NCBI RefSeq assembly: GCF_044904705.1
Contig: NZ_JADIKL010000002.1
Span: forward strand, 124,001 to 188,000
From: Rhodanobacter_A agri
GTDB lineage: Bacteria > Pseudomonadota > Gammaproteobacteria > Xanthomonadales > Rhodanobacteraceae
Length of the DNA stretch: 64,000 nt
Direction: 5' to 3'
The notes beneath the pieces were generated by a model. It worked only from the letters and a program-made list of their open reading frames with translations, had not been told where the DNA came from and did no database searches. Positions 1-8,675 of this stretch are shown here, in pieces. Positions within the stretch are counted from its first letter, which is position 1. Each line of letters opens with the position of its first letter. Made by a program: the position numbers and the translations under genes.

Positions 1-2
1 CG

Positions 3-992
3 GCCACCGATCCCGGCCTGATGCAGTTGCAGCGCGACCTGGTGATGACCCTGATCGGGCTAGGCCAGCGCGAACGCGCGTTGCAGCTGACCGAGCCGCT
101 GGTGGCGCTGGAGCGCCGCGCGCTGGGCGCGGAAAACCCGCAAACCCTCGACGCCATGCTGGTCCAGGCCCGGCTGTTGCACTACCGCTACGAGTACGAG
201 CGCTCGCTCGCGCTCGCGCGCCAGGTGGCCGCCGTCCGCGCACGACGCCTGGGCGCGGATCACCCCGACACGCTGGCCGCCGCATTCATGGCCGCCACCG
301 ACGAGGTGTATCTGGCGCAGGAGCCGAAGGCTTTTGCAGCGGCTGGCGAGGATTTGCAGCGGGTGATCGACGTGCGTCACCGCGAACTGGGCGGCGACCA
401 CCCCGACACCATCGCTGCCGAGACGGTGATGGTGCGGCTGCTGTCCAAGCAGGGCAGTTATGCCAAGGCGCCGGCCGAACAGCGCGCCTATTACGCGCAG
501 GCGATCGCGCTGGAGCGGCAGATCCTCGCCGCCCACGAACACCAACTCGGGCCCGACCATCCCAGTACCTTGATGGCGCTTGGCAGCCTCGCCAGCCTGC
601 TGGACGAGGCCGGCCAATACGAGCCGGCGCTGACCGAGGCCAAGCTGTGCCTCGCCGGCCAGTTGCGCGTGCTGGGACCGCAGCACCCGCTGATTTCCGC
701 CACGCGCACCCTGATCGGCGACATCGAGGACGACGCCCATCACTGGGACGCCTCGCGCGACGCCTACCGGCAGGCGCTGGAACAGCGCGAGCAACTGCTG
801 GGCCTGCGCGATGCGCACACCATCGAAAGCGCCTCGCGGTTGTACTCGGTGCTGGCGAAGCTGCGCGATACCGGCGCGGCGACCGAAGTGCGCCAGCGCT
901 ACATGGATCCAGTGATCGCGATGGACCCTAAGACGCTCAACGCTGCCATGCGCAGCGTGCGCGACGAGGCGATCCGCATGCTCAACCCGTAA
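3..992 (+). CDS. TPR-repeat protein, C-terminal part (5' end outside window)
   Basis: The reading frame is open from the first bases of the window, so the N-terminus is missing. The visible 330 residues are helical repeats of the kinesin-light-chain TPR type. The recurring loop signature GxxHPxT (GADHPDT, GGDHPDT, GPDHPST, GPQHP) marks successive repeats. In this bacterial group such C-termini usually belong to Ser/Thr kinases or winged-helix regulators with a TPR tail, acting in protein-protein contacts. The N-terminal domain cannot be seen, so the function stays open. A strong bidirectional hairpin follows the stop codon. Confidence 0.75.
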   Translation, partial: ATDPGLMQLQRDLVMTLIGLGQRERALQLTEPLVALERRALGAENPQTLDAMLVQARLLHYRYEYERSLALARQVAAVRARRLGADHPDTLAAAFMAATDEVYLAQEPKAFAAAGEDLQRVIDVRHRELGGDHPDTIAAETVMVRLLSKQGSYAKAPAEQRAYYAQAIALERQILAAHEHQLGPDHPSTLMALGSLASLLDEAGQYEPALTEAKLCLAGQLRVLGPQHPLISATRTLIGDIEDDAHHWDASRDAYRQALEQREQLLGLRDAHTIESASRLYSVLAKLRDTGAATEVRQRYMDPVIAMDPKTLNAAMRSVRDEAIRMLNP

Positions 993-1021
993 GCCGGTTT
1001 CCCTGCGCCAGCGCCAAACGA

Positions 1022-1048
1022 AAACGGGCCGCATCATGCGGCCCGTTT
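1022..1048. terminator. Bidirectional intrinsic terminator between TPR gene and metK
   Basis: A perfect 12-bp stem (aaacgggccgca / tgcggcccgttt) with a TCA loop lies between two convergent genes. The stem ends in A/T triplets, and T-rich bases follow on both strands (cgatttcgtcc on plus, cgtttgg on minus). It can therefore end transcripts of both the TPR gene and metK. Confidence 0.8.
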
Positions 1049-1105
1049 CGATTTCGTCCTTTGACGTCGCGCCTGCGGCGCTACGCCAGGGCGTGTGGCG
1101 GCGGC

Positions 1106-2305
1106 TTACTTCAGCTTGGCAGCCTTGCGCAGTGCCTCGGCCTTGTCGGTCTTTTCCCACGAGAACGCGGTGTAGCCCTTGCCGTCCTTGCCCTTGACCT
1201 CGACCGGGCTGCGGCCGAAGTGGCCGTAGCTGGCGGTCTGCTGGTACATCGGATGGATCAGGTCGAGCATCTGCAGGATGCCGTACGGGCGCAGGTCGAA
1301 GTGCGCGCGGATCAGCTTCTCGATCTTGTCGTCGCTGATCTTGCCGGTACCGAAGGTCGTGACCGAGATCGAGGTCGGGTGCGCCACGCCGATCGCGTAG
1401 CTCACCTGCACTTCGCAGCGGTCGGCGATGCCGGCAGCCACGATATTCTTGGCCACGTAGCGCGCAGCGTAGGCGGCCGAGCGGTCCACCTTGGACGGAT
1501 CCTTGCCCGAGAACGCGCCGCCGCCGTGGCGGGCCCAGCCGCCGTAGGTGTCGACGATGATCTTGCGGCCGGTCAGGCCGCAGTCGCCCACCGGGCCGCC
1601 GATCTCGAACTTGCCGGTCGGATTGATGTGGAACTTGGTGCCCTTGTGCAGTAGCTTGGCCGGCAGCACCGGCTTGATGATGTGCTCGCGCACGGCCTCG
1701 ATCAGATCCTTCTGCTTCACGCCCGGATCGTGCTGGGTGCTGAGCACCACGGCGTCGATCGCGGTGGCTACGCCGTTGTCGTAGCGCAGGGTGACCTGGC
1801 TCTTCGCGTCCGGGCGCAGCCACGGCAGCGGCGAGTTCTTCTTCTTGCGGACCTTGGCCTGCTGCTCGACCAGGCGATGCGAATAGTGGATCGCCGCCGG
1901 CATGTAGTCCTTGGTTTCGTTGGTGGCGTAGCCGAACATCAGGCCCTGGTCGCCGGCGCCCTGTTCCTCGGGCTTCTTGCGGTCCACGCCCTGGTTGATG
2001 TCGGGCGACTGCTTGCCGATCAGGTTCAGCACGCCGCAGGTGGCGCCGTCGAAACCGACGTCGCTGGAGTTGTAGCCGATGTCGAGGATCACCTTGCGGG
2101 TGATCGCCTCGAGGTCGATCCAGGCGCTGGTGGTGATTTCGCCGGCGACGATCGCCACGCCGGTCTTGACCATGGTTTCGCAGGCCACGCGGGCGCGCGG
2201 ATCCTGCGCGAGGATCGCGTCGAGCACGGCGTCGGAGATCTGGTCGGCGACCTTGTCCGGATGGCCTTCGGAGACGGACTCGGAGGTGAACAGGTGGCTG
2301 GACAT
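1106..2305 (-). CDS. metK: S-adenosylmethionine synthetase
   Basis: Makes S-adenosylmethionine from methionine and ATP in the cytoplasm. The 399-residue product has the usual family length and the MetK signatures: GHPDK at 14-18 (His15 and Asp17 bind ATP/Mg), GAGDQG at 116-121 and the glycine-rich loop GGGAFSGKD at 261-269. The start is set at the ATG reading MSSHLFTSES, which matches MetK N-termini and has GAGGA about 10 nt upstream; the frame continues 18 codons further up without a good start context. It lies directly downstream of metE on the same strand, so methionine supply and its activation sit together, although a GC-rich hairpin between them suggests separate transcription. Confidence 0.97.
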   Translation of the reverse strand: MSSHLFTSESVSEGHPDKVADQISDAVLDAILAQDPRARVACETMVKTGVAIVAGEITTSAWIDLEAITRKVILDIGYNSSDVGFDGATCGVLNLIGKQSPDINQGVDRKKPEEQGAGDQGLMFGYATNETKDYMPAAIHYSHRLVEQQAKVRKKKNSPLPWLRPDAKSQVTLRYDNGVATAIDAVVLSTQHDPGVKQKDLIEAVREHIIKPVLPAKLLHKGTKFHINPTGKFEIGGPVGDCGLTGRKIIVDTYGGWARHGGGAFSGKDPSKVDRSAAYAARYVAKNIVAAGIADRCEVQVSYAIGVAHPTSISVTTFGTGKISDDKIEKLIRAHFDLRPYGILQMLDLIHPMYQQTASYGHFGRSPVEVKGKDGKGYTAFSWEKTDKAEALRKAAKLK

Positions 2306-2350
2306 CGCGATTATATCCTCGTGTACGGATAAAGAGATAAAAGAAGCGGC

Positions 2351-2379
2351 ATCATACAACGCCGTCCCGGCTTTTGCAG
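2351..2379 (-). promoter_or_regulatory. Candidate sigma-70 promoter for metK
   Basis: On the minus strand a -10-like TATGAT (plus coordinates 2351-2356) lies about 45 nt before the metK start. The -35 position 17 nt upstream reads CTGCAA (2374-2379), a weak match. The assignment rests mainly on the -10. Confidence 0.3.
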
Positions 2380-2432
2380 CCGGCCGAGATTCTGGCGGCC
2401 TGCCGGTTAGCTGCGCGTTCAGACGTCCGAAT

Positions 2433-2463
2433 GGCCGGCGGCCCCGCCGCGGAGCCGCCGGCC
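2433..2463 (-). terminator. GC hairpin downstream of metE
   Basis: A perfect 10-bp stem (ggccggcggc / gccgccggcc) with an 11-nt loop starts 8 nt after the metE stop codon. No U-tract follows on the minus strand, so it is a pause or mRNA-end structure rather than a textbook intrinsic terminator. Confidence 0.4.
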
Positions 2464-2470
2464 GGCGGAC

Positions 2471-4765
2471 TCAGGCCATGGTAGGCGCCAGTTCCGCGCG
2501 GAGCTGGCGGGCGCAGGCCAGCATGCCGTGCAGCGCCGCTTCCACCTCCGGCCAGCCGCGGGTCTTCAGGCCGCAATCGGGGTTGACCCAGAGCTGGCTG
2601 GGCTGCAGCACCTGCAGTGCTTTGCGCAGCAGCTCAAGCATCTCCTCTTGCGTGGGCACGCGCGGCGAATGGATGTCGTACACGCCGGGGCCGATGCCGT
2701 TGGGGTAACGAAAGCGCACGAAGGCATCCAGCAGTTCCATCCGTGAGCGGCTGGTCTCGATCGAGATCACGTCGGCATCCATCGCGGCTACCGCCTCGAT
2801 GATGTCGTTGAACTCGGAGTAGCACATGTGGGTGTGGATCTGGGTGGCGTCGCGCACGCCGCCGGCGGTGATGCGGAAGCATTCCACCGCCCAGGCCAGA
2901 TAGTTCGGCCAGTCGGCGTGGCGCAGCGGCAGGCCTTCGCGCAGCGCGGGCTCGTCGATCTGGATCACCCGGATGCCGGCCGCCTCGAGGTCGTGCACCT
3001 CGTCGCGCAGCGCCAGAGCGATCTGTCGGCACACGGTTTCGCGCGGCAGGTCATCGCGCACGAACGACCACTGCAGCATGGTGACCGGGCCGGTGAGCAT
3101 GCCCTTCATCGGCCGCCCGGTGAGCGATTGCGCGTAGGTCGACCAGCGCACCGTCATCGGTGCGGGTCGCGCCACATCGCCCCAGATCACCGGCGGCTTC
3201 ACGCAGCGCGAGCCGTAGCTCTGCACCCAGCCGAGCTTGGTGAACAGGTAGCCGTCCAACTGCTCGCCGAAGTACTCCACCATGTCGTTGCGCTCGGGCT
3301 CGCCATGCACCAGCACGTCCAGGCCGATTTCCTCCTGGAAGCGCACCACGCGCTCCACCTCGGCCTGGAGCCGCGCCTCGTAGGCGGCATCGTCCAGTTT
3401 GCCGCCACGGTGTGCCGCGCGTGCCTTGCGCAGTTCATCGGTCTGCGGGAACGAGCCGATCGTGGTGGTGGGCAGCGGCGGCAGGGGCAGCGACTCGGTC
3501 TGTGCTGTACGCCGCGAAGCATAGGGTGATCGGCGCAACGCCATCTGTGGGCTCAGTTCGCGCAGACGGCCACGCACTGCGGGATTGCGCACACCTGGCT
3601 GCTGGGCTTGGCGATCGAGCAGGGCTTGTTGCGCCTGCAGCGCAGCTTCGGCTTCCGTGTGGCCGGCCAGCGCGTCAGCGTAAACACGCAATTCCTCTAT
3701 CTTCTGCCGTGCGAACGCCATCGTGGCGCCGCGCGCCGGAGCGAGTGCGGTTTCGGCATCGAGATCGATCGGCACGTGCAGCAGCGAGCAGGACGATGCC
3801 AGCCACAGCCGCGAGGCGCCCAGGTGTGCGCGTGCCTTGCGCAACAAAGGCAGCACGCGCTCGGGGCGGCTGCGCCACACGTTACGGCCGTCGACGATGC
3901 CGGCACTCAGCACGCGATCGGTAGGCAGCGCGCCGAGCACGGCATCGAGCTGCTGTGGCGCGCGCACCAGGTCGACGTGCAGGCCGGCCACCGGCAAACC
4001 GGCGGCGAGCGCGAGATTGTCGCCCAGCGCGCCGAAGTAGCTGGCCAGCATGATCTTCGGGCCGCCGGCCTCCGCCAGCGCCGCATAGGCGCGGCGATAG
4101 GCGGCGTGATCGTCGGCGTCCTGATCGAGCACCAGGCAGGGCTCGTCCAATTGCACCCAGTCGGCGCCGGCCGCGGCCAGCTGGCGCAGCAGTTCGACGT
4201 AGGCAGGCAGCAGGGCGTCGAGCAAGGCCAGCCGGTCGCTGCCGTCCACGGTCTTGGACAGCAGCAGGAACGAAACCGGACCCAGCAGTACCGGCCGTGC
4301 GTGGTGGCCCAGCGCCCGGGCCTCGCGGAATTCCGCCAGCGGCTTGTCGCCGACCAGGGCGAAGCGTTGGCCGGCATGCAACTCGGGCACCAGGTAGTGG
4401 TAGTTGGTATCGAACCACTTGGTCATTTCCAGCGCGTGCAGGTCGTGGCCGCCGCGCTTGTGGCCGCGGGCCATTGCAAAATAGCCGTCCAGATGGCTTT
4501 CGGCGAACACCGGGCGATAGCGCTCGGGAATCGCATCGAACAGCACGGCGGTGTCGAGCACGTGGTCGTACAGGCTGAAGTCGTTGCAGGGCACGACATC
4601 GGCGCCGGCGTCGTGGGCGAGCTGCCAATGCCGCGCGCGCAGCGTGCGGGCGGTATCGAGCAGGGCCCCGGCTGGCGTATCGCCTTGCCAGTGGGTTTCC
4701 AGTGCACGCTTCAGCTCACGCTTCAGGCCGATGCGCGGAAAACCGAGGTGGGTAACGAGTGACAT
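2471..4765 (-). CDS. metE: Cobalamin-independent methionine synthase
   Basis: Transfers the methyl group of 5-methyltetrahydropteroyltri-L-glutamate to homocysteine, the last step of methionine synthesis without vitamin B12. The 764-residue protein has the two-barrel MetE length. The zinc ligands of the C-terminal barrel are visible: His646 and Cys648 (THMC), Glu670 (IETS) and Cys731 (NPDCG). The start is the ATG of MSLVTHLGFP, with GAGGA about 8 nt upstream. Another in-frame ATG six codons earlier lies inside the hairpin that hides this ribosome binding site. A cobalamin riboswitch in the 5' leader predicts repression when B12 is available, which implies a B12-dependent MetH elsewhere in the genome. 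Confidence 0.97.
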   Translation of the reverse strand: MSLVTHLGFPRIGLKRELKRALETHWQGDTPAGALLDTARTLRARHWQLAHDAGADVVPCNDFSLYDHVLDTAVLFDAIPERYRPVFAESHLDGYFAMARGHKRGGHDLHALEMTKWFDTNYHYLVPELHAGQRFALVGDKPLAEFREARALGHHARPVLLGPVSFLLLSKTVDGSDRLALLDALLPAYVELLRQLAAAGADWVQLDEPCLVLDQDADDHAAYRRAYAALAEAGGPKIMLASYFGALGDNLALAAGLPVAGLHVDLVRAPQQLDAVLGALPTDRVLSAGIVDGRNVWRSRPERVLPLLRKARAHLGASRLWLASSCSLLHVPIDLDAETALAPARGATMAFARQKIEELRVYADALAGHTEAEAALQAQQALLDRQAQQPGVRNPAVRGRLRELSPQMALRRSPYASRRTAQTESLPLPPLPTTTIGSFPQTDELRKARAAHRGGKLDDAAYEARLQAEVERVVRFQEEIGLDVLVHGEPERNDMVEYFGEQLDGYLFTKLGWVQSYGSRCVKPPVIWGDVARPAPMTVRWSTYAQSLTGRPMKGMLTGPVTMLQWSFVRDDLPRETVCRQIALALRDEVHDLEAAGIRVIQIDEPALREGLPLRHADWPNYLAWAVECFRITAGGVRDATQIHTHMCYSEFNDIIEAVAAMDADVISIETSRSRMELLDAFVRFRYPNGIGPGVYDIHSPRVPTQEEMLELLRKALQVLQPSQLWVNPDCGLKTRGWPEVEAALHGMLACARQLRAELAPTMA

Positions 4766-4771
4766 GGATGA

Positions 4772-4800
4772 TTCCTCTTGCATGAATGGGCAAAGAGGAA
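4772..4800 (-). promoter_or_regulatory. Hairpin sequestering the metE ribosome binding site
   Basis: On the minus strand TTCCTCTT(T)GC pairs with GCAAGAGGAA, giving a 10-bp stem with one bulged T and the loop CCATTCAT. The 3' arm contains the metE Shine-Dalgarno (AAGAGGAA), 6 nt before the start codon. This is the likely expression platform of the upstream cobalamin riboswitch, pointing to control of translation initiation. Confidence 0.6.
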
Positions 4801-4968
4801 CGAAGGGTGGTCGGCGTGGCGGCCGGCCGGTGACCTTCGCCCCCGCGGGCGAACCGGCGCGGCCGCGGGCAGGCAGAGCCGGCACAGCCTGGGCGGCTGC
4901 GCACGGCTCCGGTGTCTCCCCGCGGAGACGCCAGGTCGGACGGATGCGGCGATGCCGCTTCCGGCCGA

Positions 4969-5143
4969 GGCAGGTATTCGGGCTCGTGGACAGAGTGCCT
5001 ACTGTCCGTCGCTTCCCAGATGCGTCGCACCCAGTGCTGGTGACGGAGGTCGTTTCCACATACCGCTGCGGGGCAGCGCCGGATTCGCACCGGCTTCCCT
5101 CTTCATTCCATCCTTTCATTCGGATGAAAGGATGGAAACCTCG
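4969..5143 (-). promoter_or_regulatory. Cobalamin (B12) riboswitch upstream of metE
   Basis: Read on the minus strand, the B12-box core is clear: GCCGGTGCGAATCCGGC followed by GCTGCCCCGCAGCGG (plus coordinates about 5062-5094). It is preceded by GAGGGAA and a stem of CATCCTTTCAT with ATGAAAGGATG. The 3' closing element GAGCCCGAATACCTGCC lies at 4969-4985. These are the conserved blocks of the AdoCbl riboswitch family. It sits about 200 nt before metE with no gene between. The leader from 4801 to 4968 has a small GTCTCC/GGAGAC hairpin (4914-4929) and a longer GC-rich region, but no intrinsic terminator with a U-run. Confidence 0.92.
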
Positions 5144-5227
5144 GCGACGCGCAAATTACGCCTGTCGCCGGGCATCCGTCAACGAACGGATTTGCATAAT
5201 GCCGGTTCGCATCCGTGGAGCTTTGCT

Positions 5228-5962
5228 ATGAAGCATTCCCTGCGCACAGGCGTCCGCTGGCTGTTGGGTATGGCCTGGTTGCTCGTCGTGTCGGTAGCGG
5301 TGGCGGCCGACGGGCATCCGCCCGCGCCCTCGCAGTGGCGCGCCGACATTGACGCCTTCGTGGCGCACGACCGCATCGACCCGCCGCCGCCGCACGGGGT
5401 GCTGTTCATCGGCAGCTCGTCCATCCGCTTCTGGACGCCCACGCTGGCCGGTGACTTTCCCGGCGTGCCGGTGATCGACCGCGGCTTCGGCGGCTCGGCC
5501 ATCGCCGACTCGACCTACTACGCCGACCGCATCGCGGTGCCGTACCACCCCGCGCTGATCGTGATGTACGCAGGAGACAACGACATCGAAGAGGGCTTGT
5601 CGCCGCAGCAGGTGGCCGGCGATTTCCGTGCCTTCGTGGCGCGCGTGCGGCGCGATCTGCCGGGTGCGCCGGTGGCCTATATCTCGATCAAGCCCAGCCT
5701 GGCGCGCTGGTCGCTGTGGCCGCGGATGCGCGAGGCGAACCAGCTCATCAGGCAATGGGCAGTGACGCAGCGCGACGTGCGCTTCGTGGATGTCGCCTCG
5801 CGGATGCTGGATGCGCAGGGCAAACCGCAACCGCAGCTGTTCCGTGCGGACGGCTTGCATATGAGCCCGGCGGGCTATGCGATCTGGATCGCGGCGCTTA
5901 CGACGGTGTTGGCGGATTACGGTTTCCACGTCGCCGCGCCCGCGGCTCGCGCGCCGGAATAA
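5228..5962 (+). CDS. Exported SGNH/GDSL-family hydrolase
   Basis: A 244-residue secreted esterase/acylhydrolase-like protein. A signal peptide covers about residues 1-27 (hydrophobic core, AVAA before the mature end). The SGNH blocks are all present: block I FIGSSS with the nucleophile at Ser64, block II GFGGS (Gly89), block III AGDND (Asn118) and block V ADGLH with Asp208 and His211. The substrate is not evident; family members remove acyl or acetyl groups from lipids, polysaccharides or peptidoglycan. It diverges from metE and its riboswitch. The following genes on the same strand are lipid-type enzymes, which fits envelope acyl chemistry, but co-transcription is unproven because 123 bp separate them. 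Confidence 0.85.
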   Translation: MKHSLRTGVRWLLGMAWLLVVSVAVAADGHPPAPSQWRADIDAFVAHDRIDPPPPHGVLFIGSSSIRFWTPTLAGDFPGVPVIDRGFGGSAIADSTYYADRIAVPYHPALIVMYAGDNDIEEGLSPQQVAGDFRAFVARVRRDLPGAPVAYISIKPSLARWSLWPRMREANQLIRQWAVTQRDVRFVDVASRMLDAQGKPQPQLFRADGLHMSPAGYAIWIAALTTVLADYGFHVAAPAARAPE

Positions 5963-6085
5963 GCATGCGCCGGTTGCCCTTTCTTCACGCGCCGGGAGCC
6001 TTGTCACGCGGCTGACGCGGGAGCGCAACGCGGCCGTCCCGGTAGCCGCGCAATCTTGCGACGGGCCAAGCCGAGGGTCGTCGCC

Positions 6086-7792
6086 ATGCAAGCGATCGAG
6101 CAGCGTGTGCAGCAACGCTATCCGCACTGGTTCCGCGGCGGGCGCGGACGTCTGGCCGTGCCGCTGCTGCACGGGCTGGCGCGCTGGTCGGGATTCGACG
6201 GCATCGACACCTTCTGCGCCGAGCACGGCCACCTGCGCGGGTTTGCCTTCGTCGAGGCGAGCATGCGGTGGCTGGAAATGCGTTACGACGTCGACACGGA
6301 CGCGCTGGCGCGGATACCCGCGCAAGGACCGTTGCTGATCGTGGCCAACCATCCGTGCGGCGCGCTCGACGCGCTGACGCTGCTGGACATGGTGGGACGG
6401 GTGCGGCGCGACGTGCGCATCGTCGCCAACGAAATGCTGGCGCTGGTGGAACCGCTGGCGGAACTGATGCTGCCGGTGCGCGTGTTCGGCGGCAGCGCCG
6501 GCGCGGCCAGCCTGCGCCGGGTGGAACGCGCACTGCGCGACGGGCAGTGCGTGATCGTGTTTCCGGCCGGCGAGGTCTCGCGGCTGGGTCTGCGCGGCGT
6601 GAGCGACACGCGCTGGCGCCCCGGCTTCCTGCGCTTCGCGCGCCGTGCGTCGGCACCGGTGTTGCCGGTGCGCATCGAGGCGCGCAATTCGGCGCTGTTT
6701 TATGGAGTCTCCGCGCTGTGCCGTCCGGCGTCGACGGCATTGCTGGCACGGGAGATGCTGGCCCGCCGGCATCGGCCGGTGCGCCTGCATGTCGGCGAGC
6801 CGATGAGGGTCGTCGACGAGGAGCGCGAACAGGATGCGCTCCGGCGCATCCGCCAGACGCTGCACGCGCTCGGTCGCGGCGAAATGGTGGCCGCGAGCGG
6901 TCCCGCGCCGCTGGCGGCGCCGGTCGACGCTGCCGTGCTGGCGGCGGCGGTGACCGCCGCCGAACTGCTCGGCGCTACCAGCGACGGCAAGCAGATCCGC
7001 CTCGCCCGCGCCATCGGCGGTTCGCCGCTGCTGCAGGAGATCGGCCGGCTGCGCGAGCTGACCTTCCGCGAGGTGGGCGAGGGCACCGGCCGCAGCCGCG
7101 ACCTCGACGCCTACGATGCGTACTACGACCACATCCTGGTGTGGGATCCGCAGGCTGCGCGCATCGCTGGCGCTTACCGCGTGATGCGCGGCGCCGAAGC
7201 GCTGGCGCGCACGGGGCTGGCCGGCTTGTACACCGCGTCGCTGTTCCGCTACGCGGACGCGGCCGTGCCGCGGTTGGCGGCGGGGCTGGAGCTGGGGCGC
7301 AGCTTCGTGGTACCGGACTACTGGGGCAGCCGCAGCCTTGACTACCTGTGGCAGGGTATCGGCGCGTACCTGCAACGCTACCCGGGCGTACGCTACCTGT
7401 ACGGCGCGGTGTCGATCAGCGCCGCATTGCCGCGCGCGGCGAGCGAACAGATCGTGGCGTATTACCAGCGCTACTACGGCAGCACGCAGCCACTGGCCGA
7501 TGCCCGCCGACCGTTCGCCTTCGAGTCCGCGGCGACGTCCTTCGACGGGCTCGACGACAACGCCGCACACGACGCGCTGAAGCTGGCGCTGGATCGGCTC
7601 GGTGCGTCGGTGCCGATGCTGTACAAGCAGTACACCGAGCTGTGCGAACCCGGCGGGGCGCGCTTCCTCGCCTTCGGCGTGGATCCGGACTTCAGCGGTT
7701 CCATCGACGGATTGATCGAGGTGGACCTGGAGCGGCTGCGACCGCGCAAACGCCAGCGCTACCTGGAACGCCGGCAGGACGCGCTGGCATGA
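6086..7792 (+). CDS. Fused PlsC-type acyltransferase and GNAT/OlsB-like acyltransferase
   Basis: A 568-residue two-domain protein. Residues about 1-270 are a PlsC/LPLAT-type O-acyltransferase with the NHPCGALD box (His89, Asp95) and a VFPAGEVS block. Residues about 300-550 resemble the GNAT N-acyltransferase that makes lyso-ornithine lipid (OlsB): RELTFREVGEGTGRS, DPQAARIAGAYRV, and an ELGRSFV stretch before PDYWGS. This order matches OlsF, a bifunctional enzyme known to make ornithine lipids. The start is the ATG with CGAGGG 8 nt upstream; a TTG ten codons earlier is possible. It overlaps the next gene by ATGA. Making ornithine-type lipid is an inference; transfer of acyl groups is well supported. 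Confidence 0.8.
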   Translation: MQAIEQRVQQRYPHWFRGGRGRLAVPLLHGLARWSGFDGIDTFCAEHGHLRGFAFVEASMRWLEMRYDVDTDALARIPAQGPLLIVANHPCGALDALTLLDMVGRVRRDVRIVANEMLALVEPLAELMLPVRVFGGSAGAASLRRVERALRDGQCVIVFPAGEVSRLGLRGVSDTRWRPGFLRFARRASAPVLPVRIEARNSALFYGVSALCRPASTALLAREMLARRHRPVRLHVGEPMRVVDEEREQDALRRIRQTLHALGRGEMVAASGPAPLAAPVDAAVLAAAVTAAELLGATSDGKQIRLARAIGGSPLLQEIGRLRELTFREVGEGTGRSRDLDAYDAYYDHILVWDPQAARIAGAYRVMRGAEALARTGLAGLYTASLFRYADAAVPRLAAGLELGRSFVVPDYWGSRSLDYLWQGIGAYLQRYPGVRYLYGAVSISAALPRAASEQIVAYYQRYYGSTQPLADARRPFAFESAATSFDGLDDNAAHDALKLALDRLGASVPMLYKQYTELCEPGGARFLAFGVDPDFSGSIDGLIEVDLERLRPRKRQRYLERRQDALA

Positions 7793-8616
7793 AGCGGCCG
7801 GCCGCCCCGTCCGAACGGCGGTTGCGGACGGCGTTCATTTCCGACGTGCACCTGGGCACCAAGCACTGCCACGCGGCGGAGCTGGCGGACTTTCTCAACA
7901 ACCTGCGCTGCCGCCAGTTGTACCTGGTGGGCGACATCGTCGATCTGTGGTGGATGGTGGAGGGGCGCACGCAATGGAACGACGCGCATGCGCGCGTGAT
8001 CGAGGCGCTGCACGCGTTGCACGCGCGCGGCACGGCGATCGTCTATGTGCCCGGCAACCACGACCGGCCGCTGCGGCGGGTGTGCGGGCTGATGCTGCCC
8101 GGCATGCGGGTGCGGCGGCGCGCGGTCCACGTCACCGCCGATGGTCGCCGCCTGCTGGTGACGCACGGCGACGACTACGACAACGTCACCCAGTTCGGCG
8201 GCCTGCAGGAGCGCCTGGGCGACTGGCTGTACTACCGCATCCTGACCTGCAACCGCCTGCTCAACCGCGCGCGCCGGCGCGCCGGCTTGCGTTATTGGTC
8301 GCTGTCGGAGTTCGTGAAGCGGCGCAGCGGCGCTGCCGAGCGCTACATCGAGCGTTTCGTGCAGGCCGGCCTGGACGATGTCGCGCGGCGCCGGCTCGAC
8401 GGCATCGTCTGCGGGCACATCCACCGCGCCGGACTGATCCAGCGCGACGGCCTGATCTACGCCAACGACGGCGACTGGGTGGAAAGCCTCACCGTGCTGA
8501 CCGAGGACATGGACGGCACGTTGCGCTTGCTCGGTCATCGCGGCGAGGTGCAGGCCGAGCTGCCGCCGCGGTTGCGTCTCACGATGGTGGAGTTGCCGCA
8601 GGAGCTGGCTGCTTGA
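7789..8616 (+). CDS. LpxH-like metallophosphoesterase
   Basis: A 275-residue calcineurin-type phosphoesterase related to UDP-2,3-diacylglucosamine diphosphatases. The metal-binding blocks are SDVHLG (Asp19, His21), GDIVDLWW (Asp49), GNHD (89-92), THGDDYD (His126) and GHIH (209-212). True LpxH normally reads GNRDF at the third block and is about 240 residues long; this protein has GNHD and is longer, so it is more likely a paralogue with another substrate than the lipid A enzyme. It overlaps the acyltransferase fusion by four bases (ATGA), which couples their translation and suggests a shared lipid substrate. Confidence 0.8.
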   Translation: MKRPAAPSERRLRTAFISDVHLGTKHCHAAELADFLNNLRCRQLYLVGDIVDLWWMVEGRTQWNDAHARVIEALHALHARGTAIVYVPGNHDRPLRRVCGLMLPGMRVRRRAVHVTADGRRLLVTHGDDYDNVTQFGGLQERLGDWLYYRILTCNRLLNRARRRAGLRYWSLSEFVKRRSGAAERYIERFVQAGLDDVARRRLDGIVCGHIHRAGLIQRDGLIYANDGDWVESLTVLTEDMDGTLRLLGHRGEVQAELPPRLRLTMVELPQELAA

Positions 8617-8619
8617 ACG

Positions 8620-8666
8620 CTTGTTCGCAATCTACGGGTACTGGGCACCCGTAGATTGCGGACAAG
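8620..8666. terminator. Long inverted repeat between convergent genes
   Basis: Two 20-nt arms (5' cttgttcgcaatctacgggt, 3' acccgtagattgcggacaag) pair with a single mismatch around a 7-nt loop. The element lies exactly between the stops of the phosphoesterase gene and dusB. No strong U-tract follows, so bidirectional termination or mRNA 3'-end protection is likely. It could also be a copy of a dispersed repeat. Confidence 0.6.
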
Positions 8667-8675
8667 CTCTGGATA

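Noticed and set aside
2421..2428. AGACGTCC, one mismatch from a MetJ box, near metK
   Set aside because: MetJ operators need at least two adjacent boxes; only one copy is visible and it lies downstream of metE, beside a hairpin.
5156..7570. An 804-codon minus-strand frame over the SGNH hydrolase and acyltransferase genes
   Set aside because: The plus-strand proteins have catalytic motifs; the opposite frame has Arg/His-rich low-complexity sequence and no start context.
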